Below, piece by piece: positions 26,221 through 33,505 of a stretch of 64,000 nucleotides of DNA (within the stretch, counting starts at the first letter, position 1; each line of letters starts with the position of its first letter). The notes under the pieces are model-generated. The model made no database searches. It was not told where the DNA came from and saw nothing but the letters and a program-made list of their open reading frames with translations. Source of the stretch: Rubrivivax sp. (lineage in GTDB: Bacteria; Pseudomonadota; Gammaproteobacteria; Burkholderiales; Burkholderiaceae_C); assembly GCA_016719535.1 (NCBI GenBank), contig JADJYX010000012.1, forward strand, positions 145,624-209,623, given 5' to 3'. Made by a program: the position numbers and the translations under genes.

Positions 26221-26898
26221 TCAATCGTCGGCGTCCCAGTCGACGTGGATCGTGCGTGCGTCGCGGTCGACGCGGTCGACGTAGGCGTCGACGAAGGGGA
26301 TCAGCACCTCGTCGGCCGTGCCGGCGGCGCCGGCATCGGTGGGCGGGCGCACACACAGCACGCAATGCGGCCCGGTTTCGATGAGGTGCGTCACCGTGCC
26401 GAGCGCCTGGCCGGCGCGGTTGCGCACCGCCAGTCCGATCAGGTCGACCCAGTAGAACTCGTTGTCGCCGGGGGTCGGAAAGCTGGCGCGCGAGACGAAG
26501 ATGCGCGCGCCCGTCAATGCCTCGGCGGCGTCGCGGTCGTCCAGGCCCTGGCAGGTGGCGACGATGGCGTCACCCTGCTCGCGCGCCTGCACCACGCGCA
26601 GCAGCCGCGGCAGCGGCGCCGGCGGCCGGGCGCCCGGCGGCAGCAGGCGCCGGCGTTCCCCGGGCTGCACGAACCAGCGCCTGGACGAGAACAGCGCCTG
26701 CGGGTCGGACGAGAAGGCCTTGAGCTTGAGGCCGCCCTTCACGCCCCAGGCGCCGAGCACGCGCGCCACCTCGACGGCATCGTCGGGCAGCGGTGGTGCG
26801 TCGTCGTCAAACGACGAAGCCGGACCACGCGGGTCCGGCTTCGGATCGGCGGCCGGGGCGGACGCTGTCCGTGGCCCCGGCCGGCGGGAGGTCGGCAT
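26221..26898 (-). CDS. rimM: ribosome maturation factor RimM with long N-terminal extension
   Basis: RimM binds S19 and helps mature the 30S head. The conserved N-terminal beta-barrel (VEVARVLGAWGVKGGLKLKAFSSDP) begins only at about residue 42. The PRC-barrel follows (EFYWVDLIGLAVRNRAGQALGTVTHLIETG), ending ARTIHVDWDADD. The first 40 residues are Pro/Asp-rich, not conserved, and are encoded by DNA containing a perfect 11-bp hairpin at 26816-26842. The true start could lie further inside, but the ATG at 26898 is close behind rpsP and gives an open frame. Confidence 0.93.
   Translation of the reverse strand: MPTSRRPGPRTASAPAADPKPDPRGPASSFDDDAPPLPDDAVEVARVLGAWGVKGGLKLKAFSSDPQALFSSRRWFVQPGERRRLLPPGARPPAPLPRLLRVVQAREQGDAIVATCQGLDDRDAAEALTGARIFVSRASFPTPGDNEFYWVDLIGLAVRNRAGQALGTVTHLIETGPHCVLCVRPPTDAGAAGTADEVLIPFVDAYVDRVDRDARTIHVDWDADD
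26816..26842. repeat. 11-bp hairpin inside the 5' part of rimM
   Basis: GAAGCCGGACC (26816-26826) and GGTCCGGCTTC (26832-26842) form a perfect inverted repeat around a five-base loop. A smaller TCGTCG/CGACGA hairpin (26801-26817) abuts it. Both lie in the part of rimM that codes for the non-conserved N-terminal linker. Confidence 0.7.
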
Positions 26899-26921
26899 GC
26901 GCGCGCTCCCGCGGCGGGCCT

Positions 26922-27170
26922 TCAGCCTGCCTTCTTGGCCTGTTCGACCAGGCGGGCGACGGTCGGCGACACCTGGGCACCCACGCCGGACCAGTAGGTC
27001 ACGCGGTCCAGCGCCAGGCGCAGGGGCTGTTCGGCACCGGCGGCCATGGGGTTGTAGAAACCCACGCGCTCGATGAAGCGGCCATCGCGGCGCTCGCGCG
27101 AATCGGCGACCACCACGTTGTAGAACGGGCGCTTCTTGGCGCCGCCACGAGCCAGTCGGATCACGACCAT
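26922..27170 (-). CDS. rpsP: 30S ribosomal protein S16
   Basis: S16 is a primary assembly protein of the 30S subunit. The 82-residue product starts MVVIRLARGGAKKRPFYNVVVADSRERRDGRFIERVGFYNPMA, a full family match, and ends in the short basic tail usual in betaproteobacteria. The Shine-Dalgarno AAGGAAG lies 6 bases before the ATG. It is the first gene of rpsP-rimM-trmD-rplS. Its leader of about 170 bases contains a nearly exact 18-base direct repeat. Confidence 0.97.
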   Translation of the reverse strand: MVVIRLARGGAKKRPFYNVVVADSRERRDGRFIERVGFYNPMAAGAEQPLRLALDRVTYWSGVGAQVSPTVARLVEQAKKAG

Positions 27171-27253
27171 GTCAGTTCTTCCTTACATTTCTGTCGGTAG
27201 CGACCGCCGCACCAGGAGACACGTGCAGGGGCAGGCTCGGTCAGGTCTGGGGC

Positions 27254-27340
27254 CATCGATGGACGTTGCCGCCCATGAACCATGACCCCGGTTCGATCTC
27301 GCGGCACCGTAGATACGCCATGCATCGATGGCCGTTGCCG
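27254..27340. repeat. 18-bp direct repeat in the rpsP leader
   Basis: CATCGATGGACGTTGCCG (27254-27271) recurs as CATCGATGGCCGTTGCCG (27323-27340), 17 of 18 bases identical, 69 bases apart. Both copies lie between the probable -10 box at 27352 and the rpsP start, so they would be transcribed in its 5' leader. Confidence 0.7.
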
Positions 27341-27351
27341 GAAAACCGCGC

Positions 27352-27357
27352 ATTATA
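27352..27357 (-). promoter_or_regulatory. -10 element of the rpsP operon
   Basis: The minus strand reads TATAAT exactly, an outlier in this GC-rich DNA. It lies about 180 bases upstream of the rpsP ATG, implying a leader of about 170 bases. A recognisable -35 hexamer is not seen at 16-18 bases. Confidence 0.6.
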
Positions 27358-27393
27358 GACTCCAACGTCGCCCACCTGACCAGCCCTGCACCG

Positions 27394-27828
27394 ATGCCGC
27401 GCTACCGATCCAAGACCCTTGCCACCTGGATCGCCGTCGTCGGCGGTGCGCTCGGCCTGCACCGCTTCTACCTGCACGGCGCGCGCGACGGCATCGGCTG
27501 GCTGCACCCGCTGCCCACGCTGGCCGGCCTGGTGGGCGCGATCCGCATGCGTGAACTGGGCCAGGACGACCGCCTGGCCTGGGTGCTGATCCCCGTGCTG
27601 GGGCTGATGCTGTCGCTGGCGATGCTGACCGCCATCGTCTACGGCCTGACCCCCGACGAGAAGTGGGACGCGCGCCACAACCCGGGCCGGACGGGGCCGT
27701 CGACCGGCTGGGGCCCGGTGCTGGGCGTGATCCTGGCGCTGCTGCTGGGCGGCATGGTGCTGATGGGCACGGTGGCCTTCAGCGGGCAGAAATTCTTCGA
27801 GTGGCAGCTCGGTGCGCTGCCGCGCTGA
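27394..27828 (+). CDS. TM2-domain membrane protein
   Basis: The 144-residue protein opens with the TM2 pattern: a helix (ATWIAVVGGALGLHRFYLHGARDGIGWL) with the HRFYL turn, followed by a second helix. Two further hydrophobic segments occur at about residues 65-90 and 103-125. Function is unknown across the family. The ATG at 27394 is chosen over 27328 because the TM2 motif then starts near residue 10, as in relatives. It is divergent from rpsP, and the upstream ATG would overlap that promoter. Confidence 0.8.
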   Translation: MPRYRSKTLATWIAVVGGALGLHRFYLHGARDGIGWLHPLPTLAGLVGAIRMRELGQDDRLAWVLIPVLGLMLSLAMLTAIVYGLTPDEKWDARHNPGRTGPSTGWGPVLGVILALLLGGMVLMGTVAFSGQKFFEWQLGALPR

Positions 27829-27837
27829 ATCCGCCGG

Positions 27838-28848
27838 TCAGAACAGCAGCAGGCTGACGCCGTAGAACACCGCCGCGATGAAAGCGGTGGCCGGGATCGT
27901 GACGATCCAGGCCAGCACGATGTTGCCGGCCAGCCCCCAGCGCACCGCCGAGGCGTTGCGCACCGAGCCGACGCCGAAGATCGCGCCGGTGATGGTGTGC
28001 GTGGTCGATACCGGCACGCCCAGGCCGGTGGCGACGAACAGCGTGATGGCGCCGCCCGTCTCGGCGCAGAAGCCACCCACCGGCTTGAGCTTGGTGATGC
28101 GCTGGCCCATCGTCTTGACGATGCGCCAGCCGCCGAACAACGTGCCCAGGCCGATGGCGATGTAGCAGCTCCAGATCACCCAGGCCGGCGGCATCTTGTC
28201 GCTGGCCGCGGTATAGCCCGAGGCGATGAGCAGCAGCCAGATGATGCCGATCGTCTTCTGCGCGTCGTTGCCACCATGGCCGAGCGAATACAGGCCCGCC
28301 GACACCAGCTGCAGCCGCCGGAACCAGTTGTCCACGCGCAGCGGAGAGCTGCGCCGGCAGATCCAGGCCACGGCCACCATCAGCAGCGAGCCGAGCAGGA
28401 AGCCCATGGCCGGCGAGACGAAGATGAAGAGCACCGTCTTCAGCACGCCCGAAGCCACCAGCGGGCCGGCACCGGCCTTGGCCATCGTGGCCCCGACGAT
28501 GCCGCCGATCAGCGCATGCGAACTGCTCGACGGGATGCCGTACCACCAGGTGATCAGGTTCCAGGCGATGGCGCCGATGAGCGCGCCGAAGACGACGTGC
28601 TGGTCGACGATGCCCGGCTCGACGATGCCCTTGCCGATGGTGGCCGCAACCTTGAGCTGGAAGACGAAGATCGCCAGCACGTTGAAGAAGGCCGCGAAGG
28701 CCACCGCATGCTGCGGCTTGAGCACGCCGGTGGACACGACGGTGGCGATCGAGTTGGCGGCGTCATGGAAGCCGTTCATGAAGTCGAACAGCAGGGCCAG
28801 CGCGACGAGCATCACGACGACCCAGAGCGCGGTCGAGACGGTATCCAT
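27838..28848 (-). CDS. pit: inorganic phosphate transporter, PiT family
   Basis: This 336-residue PiT permease co-transports phosphate with H+ or Na+ (or metal-phosphate). Both family repeats are visible: FDFMNGFHDAANSIATVVSTGVL near the start and SLGHGGNDAQKTIGIIW in the middle, along with IPSSSSHALIGGIVG and VPVSTTHTITGAIFGVG. About ten membrane segments are seen. It follows the DUF47 gene by 30 bases, the usual DUF47-pit pair, and is probably transcribed from the promoter at 29634. Confidence 0.96.
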   Translation of the reverse strand: MDTVSTALWVVVMLVALALLFDFMNGFHDAANSIATVVSTGVLKPQHAVAFAAFFNVLAIFVFQLKVAATIGKGIVEPGIVDQHVVFGALIGAIAWNLITWWYGIPSSSSHALIGGIVGATMAKAGAGPLVASGVLKTVLFIFVSPAMGFLLGSLLMVAVAWICRRSSPLRVDNWFRRLQLVSAGLYSLGHGGNDAQKTIGIIWLLLIASGYTAASDKMPPAWVIWSCYIAIGLGTLFGGWRIVKTMGQRITKLKPVGGFCAETGGAITLFVATGLGVPVSTTHTITGAIFGVGSVRNASAVRWGLAGNIVLAWIVTIPATAFIAAVFYGVSLLLF

Positions 28849-28878
28849 GGCGATCGATTCCGGTTCGAGGCGCTGGCT

Positions 28879-29526
28879 TCAGGAGTTTTCGAGCACCACG
28901 CCCTCGATCAGATTGGCCACGTCCTCGCAGCGGTCGGAGATCGACTCCAGGTGCTCGTAGATGGCCTTGAGCTTGATCAGCTCGCGCGTGTCCTGCTCCT
29001 CGCGGAAGAGGCGCGACATCGCGCCGCGCATCACGCGGTCGGCGTCGCTTTCCAGGCGATCGATCTCCTCGCAGGTCTTGATGGCGGCCTCGGCCACCTG
29101 GGCATTCGACAGCCTGGGCAGCAGCGTGACGGCGTGCTGCACGCGCTCGCAGCAGCGCACCGAGATCTCGGTCAGCCGGGTCACGTCCTCGCCGATGCGC
29201 TGCACGTCGTAGAGCGACATCACCTCGGAGCTGTCCTGCAGCAGGTCGAGGATGTCGTCCATGGCGTTGATGAGCTCGTGGATCTGCTCGCGGTCGATCG
29301 GCGTGATGAAGGTGCGGTGCAGCAGCCGGCTGACCTCGGCGGTGATCTTGTCGGCCGCGCGCTCGGCGGCGTCGACCTCGGCGGCATATTTCTCGCGCAG
29401 CGTGCGGTCGCCGTAGTTCTGCACCATCTGCAGGAAGGCACGGGCGCCGAGCACGATGTGATTGCCGTGCTCGTTGAACAGCTCGAAGAAGTTGCCTTCC
29501 TTGGGCAACAGCCTGCCGAAAACCAT
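28879..29526 (-). CDS. DUF47 PhoU-like protein, partner of Pit
   Basis: The 215-residue all-helical protein matches the DUF47/PhoU-like family: EGNFFELFNEHGNHIVLGARAFLQMVQNY at the start and DRVMRGAMSRLFREEQDTRELIKLKAIYEHLE later. These proteins are encoded with Pit transporters and are thought to modulate them. The pair here starts from one promoter (TACAAT at 29634). The Shine-Dalgarno AGAGGTGA precedes the ATG at 29526. Confidence 0.92.
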   Translation of the reverse strand: MVFGRLLPKEGNFFELFNEHGNHIVLGARAFLQMVQNYGDRTLREKYAAEVDAAERAADKITAEVSRLLHRTFITPIDREQIHELINAMDDILDLLQDSSEVMSLYDVQRIGEDVTRLTEISVRCCERVQHAVTLLPRLSNAQVAEAAIKTCEEIDRLESDADRVMRGAMSRLFREEQDTRELIKLKAIYEHLESISDRCEDVANLIEGVVLENS

Positions 29527-29633
29527 CGTGTCACCTCTGGTGAGCTTGCGGGCGCGACCGATCGGCCCTGGCGAGCCACCCGCGGTGTCATCGATCCGTC
29601 ACGGGATCGTCATCACGTCGTGATAGGCGCCGC

Positions 29634-29639
29634 ATTGTA
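29634..29639 (-). promoter_or_regulatory. probable -10 of the DUF47-pit operon
   Basis: The minus strand reads TACAAT about 108 bases before the DUF47 start, in the pcnB-DUF47 gap. No strong -35 and no Pho-box direct repeat are visible. Confidence 0.4.
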
Positions 29640-29674
29640 GGTGCCGCCCGACGGGGCACCCGTTCGGCAACGGC

Positions 29675-31264
29675 TCAGGCGTCCGGCCCCGCCGACGGTG
29701 ACCCCGCCGCGCCCTCGCCGGCCGGCTTGCGGCGCCGGCGGCGCCGACGCTTGGCCGGCGCGGCCGCCTCGGCAGCGGGATCGGCCGGCTCGTCGCCCAC
29801 GTCGGCCGACGCGGCCGGTGCAGCATCCGCGGACGCCGGCACGCGGCGCACGGCGCCCGGGCGCTTCGGGCCCTGCGCCTCGCGCAGCGCCTGCACCAGG
29901 GCATCGCGCTCCTCGTCGTCGCCCAGGTGGTAGTCCTCCCACCAGTCCGCCAGGTCGACGTCGACCTCGCCGACATCGGCGCGCAGGCGCAGGAAGTCGT
30001 AGCCGGCGCGAAAGCGTGGCTGCGCCGCCAGCGACGCCGCCGAACTGGCCGTGCGGCGCTCGAAGCGCGGCTGCATCTGCCAGATCTCGCGCATGTCGGC
30101 GGCCAGCTTGCCGCGGCCGGAGATGTCGCCGATGCGGGCGTCGAAGACGGCGTCGATGGCCTGCTGCAGCGCCGGGAACGGCGGCTCGCCGCCCTGGCGC
30201 AGCACCTCCCAGCGCGCCTGCACGTCGTGCCAGAGCATGCACGCCAGCATGAAGCTGGGCGCCACCGCTCGGCCCTCCTCGACGCGGCGGTCGGTATCGG
30301 CCAGCGCCAGCTCGACGAAGCGCTCGCGCAGCGGATGTGGCCGTTCGGGGTGCAGCACGGCGTCGAGGATGGGGAAGACGCCGCGGTCCAGGCCCTGCTT
30401 GCGCAATTCGTCCAGGCTGCGCAGCGCATGGCCGGTCTGCAGCAGCTTGATCATCTCGTCGAACAGCCGCGAGGCCGGCACATTGGCCAGCAGCGCCGAC
30501 ATCTCGCGCACCGGCGCCAGCGTCGCCGGCTCGAGCGCGAAGCCCAGCTTGGCGGCGAAGCGCACCACGCGCACGATGCGCACGGGGTCCTCCCGGTAGC
30601 GCGCCACCGGGTCGCCGATCATGCGCAGCACGCGCGCGCGGGCATCGGCCAGACCGCCGTGGTAGTCGACCAGCAACTGGGCGGTCGGGTCGTAGTACAT
30701 GGCGTTGATGGTGAAGTCGCGCCGCGCGGCATCCTCGACCTGCGGCCCCCAGACGTTGTCGCGCAGCACGCGGCCGCTGGCGTCGATCACATGCACCTTG
30801 TCGGCGATCTGGTGCTTGGACGTCTTCTCGTTGCCGCTGACCTGCTCGGCGGCCGCGCTGTCGAGGTAGGCACGGAAGGTCGAGACCTCGATCACTTCGT
30901 GCTCGCGGCCGCGGCCGAAGACCACGTGCACGAGGCGGAAGCGCCTGCCGATGATGAAGGCGCGGCGGAACAGCGCCTTCACCTGCTCGGGCGTGGCGTC
31001 GGTGGCAACGTCGAAATCCTTGGGCCGCAGGCCGACCAGCAGGTCGCGCACGGCGCCGCCGACGATGTAGGCCTCGTGGCCAGCATCCTTGAGCGTGCGC
31101 ACCACGCGCACGGCGTTGTCGTCGAGCAGCTTCGGATCGATGCGGTGGTCTTCCACCGGCACCTCGACGCGGCGGCCGAGCGGGATCGCCGGCAAGGCCG
31201 CAGCCGCGGGCGCTGCCGCCCTGGCGTCCTTGCCCAGCAGGCGGTTGATGAAGGTCTTGATCAT
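29675..31264 (-). CDS. pcnB: poly(A) polymerase I
   Basis: PcnB adds 3' A-tails to RNA and promotes its decay. The 529-residue product has the class II nucleotidyltransferase motif AYIVGGAVRDLLVGLRPKDFDVATDATPEQ at about 69-98 and the following RRFRLVHVVFGR. It also has DARRDFTINAMYYDP and the RNA-binding helices. It ends in an Ala/Pro-rich tail with the basic run KRRRRRRRK, usual for betaproteobacterial PcnB. The ATG at 31264 overlaps the stop of the HAD gene upstream by four bases, so the two are coupled. Confidence 0.96.
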   Translation of the reverse strand: MIKTFINRLLGKDARAAAPAAAALPAIPLGRRVEVPVEDHRIDPKLLDDNAVRVVRTLKDAGHEAYIVGGAVRDLLVGLRPKDFDVATDATPEQVKALFRRAFIIGRRFRLVHVVFGRGREHEVIEVSTFRAYLDSAAAEQVSGNEKTSKHQIADKVHVIDASGRVLRDNVWGPQVEDAARRDFTINAMYYDPTAQLLVDYHGGLADARARVLRMIGDPVARYREDPVRIVRVVRFAAKLGFALEPATLAPVREMSALLANVPASRLFDEMIKLLQTGHALRSLDELRKQGLDRGVFPILDAVLHPERPHPLRERFVELALADTDRRVEEGRAVAPSFMLACMLWHDVQARWEVLRQGGEPPFPALQQAIDAVFDARIGDISGRGKLAADMREIWQMQPRFERRTASSAASLAAQPRFRAGYDFLRLRADVGEVDVDLADWWEDYHLGDDEERDALVQALREAQGPKRPGAVRRVPASADAAPAASADVGDEPADPAAEAAAPAKRRRRRRRKPAGEGAAGSPSAGPDA

Positions 31265-31929
31265 GGGAACAGTCTGAGGATGGGCCAGCGGCGTTTGAGC
31301 GCCACGGCCTCGAGGGCGGGGCCCGGGTTGGTGGCGACCGGATGGCTCACCCGCTCGAGCAGGGCCAGGTCGTTGGTCGAATCGCTGTAGAAGAACTGGC
31401 GCTCGAAGTCGCCGAGGCTGCGGCCTTGTGCACGCAGCCAATCGTGCACGCGCTCGACCTTGCCGGCGCGGAAGGCCGGTGTGCCGCGGATGGCACCGGT
31501 GACGCGCCCGCCGGCGTCGCGTTCGAGCTCGGTGGCGATCAGCGTGTCGATGCCGAACAGCTGCGCGATCGGCCGCGTGACGAACTCGTTGGTGGCGGTC
31601 ACCAGCGCCAGCAGGTCGCCGGCCTCGCGGTGGCGCTGCACCAGCGCCAGCGCGCTGTCGCGCAGCGCCGGACGCGCCACCTCGTCGACGAAGCGGGCCT
31701 GCACGGCGGCCAGTTCGTGCGCGGGCCGGTCACGCCAGGGCGCGGTGCAGAAGTCGACATAGGCGTCGATATCCAGCCGCTCGGCCTTGTACTGCTCGTA
31801 GAACGCATCGTTGCGACGGCGATAGGCATCGGCATCGGCCCAGCCGATGGCGATGAGGAATTCGCCGAAGGCATGGTCGGAGTCGATGGGCAGCAGCGTG
31901 CCGTCGAGGTCGAACAGCGCCAGCGTCAC
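31261..31929 (-). CDS. HAD-superfamily hydrolase, IB type
   Basis: The 222-residue protein carries the four HAD motifs: ALFDLDGTLLPIDSD (I, nucleophile Asp), LALVTATNEFV (II), the Lys in AFRAGKVERV (III) and FFYSDSTNDLALLERV (IV). The IB group includes phosphoserine phosphatase and PGP-type enzymes, and the substrate of this one is not known. It overlaps hda at its start and pcnB at its end by four bases, forming the run hda-HAD-pcnB. Confidence 0.9.
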   Translation of the reverse strand: MTLALFDLDGTLLPIDSDHAFGEFLIAIGWADADAYRRRNDAFYEQYKAERLDIDAYVDFCTAPWRDRPAHELAAVQARFVDEVARPALRDSALALVQRHREAGDLLALVTATNEFVTRPIAQLFGIDTLIATELERDAGGRVTGAIRGTPAFRAGKVERVHDWLRAQGRSLGDFERQFFYSDSTNDLALLERVSHPVATNPGPALEAVALKRRWPILRLFP

Positions 31930-32594
31930 GCCCGCTCCTCCGCCAGCATGGCGCGCAGCAGCGGCACCGTGATGGCACGCGAGCGTGCCAGCGAAAAATG
32001 GTCCAGGCGGTCGAGCAGGTTCATCAGCGAGCCCATGTCACGCGCGAAGTGGGTGAGCAGATGGCCCATCACCTCGTCGGAGAGGAAGATGCCGCGGCGG
32101 TCGGCCTCGCGCCGCAGCGCGGCGCGCGTCTCGGCCTCGGACAGCGCCTGCAGCGCAAAGACATGGCCCCAGCCCAGCCGCGTGCGCAGGTCGTCGCGCA
32201 GCGGCAGGTCCACCGGCGGCAGGCTGCCGGCGGCGGCGACCTGCACGCCCTGTGTGCTGGCCTCGACGAAGAGCGCGAAGGCGGCATGCTGGGCGTCGGC
32301 ATCGAGTGACTCGCAGCGGTCGATCACCACCAGCGACCAGTCGGGCGCCAGCGGCCAGGGCACGGGGTCGGCGGCGTCGAACCAGCCCACGCGCATGCCC
32401 TGCTGCTGCTGTCGATGCGCCAGCGCGCGCAGCAGGTGCGTCTTGCCGCTGCCGGGGGGCCCCCACAGGTAGACCGGCGCGGCCGGCAGCTCCAGCGATT
32501 TCAGGTGTTCGCAGGCGGCGGCATTCGGGCCGGGCAGGAAGCTGTCGAAGGTGGCCATCACCTCCGGCCCGATCGCCAGCGGAATCTGCTGCAT
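31926..32594 (-). CDS. hda: DnaA regulatory inactivator Hda
   Basis: Hda stimulates hydrolysis of DnaA-bound ATP after initiation. The 222-residue AAA+ protein shows Walker A GPPGSGKTHLLRAL, Walker B LVVIDRCESL and a DnaA-like lid (LLDRLDHFSLARSRAITVPLLRAML). The ATG at 32594 gives MQQIPLAIGPEVMATFDSFLPG with the clamp-binding QxxL/xL-type N-terminus; two ATGs just upstream would only add residues before that motif. It is the first gene of hda-HAD-pcnB, downstream of sirB1. Confidence 0.94.
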   Translation of the reverse strand: MQQIPLAIGPEVMATFDSFLPGPNAAACEHLKSLELPAAPVYLWGPPGSGKTHLLRALAHRQQQQGMRVGWFDAADPVPWPLAPDWSLVVIDRCESLDADAQHAAFALFVEASTQGVQVAAAGSLPPVDLPLRDDLRTRLGWGHVFALQALSEAETRAALRREADRRGIFLSDEVMGHLLTHFARDMGSLMNLLDRLDHFSLARSRAITVPLLRAMLAEERA

Positions 32595-32611
32595 GGTCGG
32601 CGCGCCCATCG

Positions 32612-33481
32612 TCAATGCCAGCGCGGGCCGTCGCCGCTGCGCCAGGCCGCCAGCCGGCGCCGCAGCGCGGGCGCATCGTCGGCTCCGGGGTGATGGTCGA
32701 GGTAGCCGCCCAGGTCTTCGGCCGCTTCGGCGAAGCGGCCCAGTTCGGCACGCACCAGGCCGCGGTCGCGCCGCTCGTCCCAGGCCTCGGGCAGCAGCAC
32801 GACCAGGCGCTCGAGCACCGGCAGCAGGCGCGGCCAGTCCTCGGCGGTGCGGTGGATCTCCTTCAGGTTGCGCAGCAGGCGCGCGATCACGTCGCGCGGC
32901 GGCGCCGCCTGCAGGAACAGGCCCAGCGGCGCTTCGAAGTCACCCGTGAGTCCGCGCTGGCGGCGGTAGGGCAGCAGCCGCTCGTCGAGGTCCTCGCGCG
33001 ACAGCGACTGGCCGGTGAAGGGGTCGATCACGACCTCGCCCCGAGGCATGTGCAGCTTGACCAGAAAATGCCCTGGAAACGAGATGCCCGCCGCCTGCAG
33101 CCCGATCTGCGCGGCCAGCTCGATATACAGCAGCGCCAGCGTGATCGGGATGCCGCGGCGCGTGCGCAGCACATCGGGCAGGTAGCTGTTGCGGGCGTCG
33201 TAGTAGTCGTTCACGTTGCCGGCAAATCCCAGCTCGTGGAAAAAATAGCGGTTGAGCTGCCGCAGCCGCTGCAGCGGCGCAGCGTCGACCGCGATGCGAC
33301 GGTGCAGCCGGTCGGCCAGTTCGTCGACCTGGGCCAGCGTCGCCTGCACGTCCAGCCGCGGGTATTCGTCCTGCGCCACCGAAATGGCCGCCTCCAGCGG
33401 GGACAGGCTGGCGTCGTCCGCCACCAGGGCGGCGAAGTATTGCAGCGCGGTCGGGGCTTCGAAGTGCAGCGAGCCTGGCAT
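32612..33481 (-). CDS. SirB1-family protein (transglutaminase-like with TPR tail)
   Basis: The 289-residue protein has a transglutaminase-like core (FAGNVNDYYDARNSYLPDVLRTRRGIPITLALLYIELAAQIGL, then AAGISFPGHFLVKL) and a helical tetratricopeptide-like C-terminus (DWPRLLPVLERLVVLLPEAWDERRDRG). This is the SirB1 family, widespread and without a clear biochemical role. The ATG at 33481 (MPGSLHFEAPTALQYF) is preferred to one five codons upstream. It lies between murJ and hda on the same strand. Confidence 0.85.
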   Translation of the reverse strand: MPGSLHFEAPTALQYFAALVADDASLSPLEAAISVAQDEYPRLDVQATLAQVDELADRLHRRIAVDAAPLQRLRQLNRYFFHELGFAGNVNDYYDARNSYLPDVLRTRRGIPITLALLYIELAAQIGLQAAGISFPGHFLVKLHMPRGEVVIDPFTGQSLSREDLDERLLPYRRQRGLTGDFEAPLGLFLQAAPPRDVIARLLRNLKEIHRTAEDWPRLLPVLERLVVLLPEAWDERRDRGLVRAELGRFAEAAEDLGGYLDHHPGADDAPALRRRLAAWRSGDGPRWH

Positions 33482-33505
33482 GGGTCGGATGGGCACGAGT
33501 GTAGG

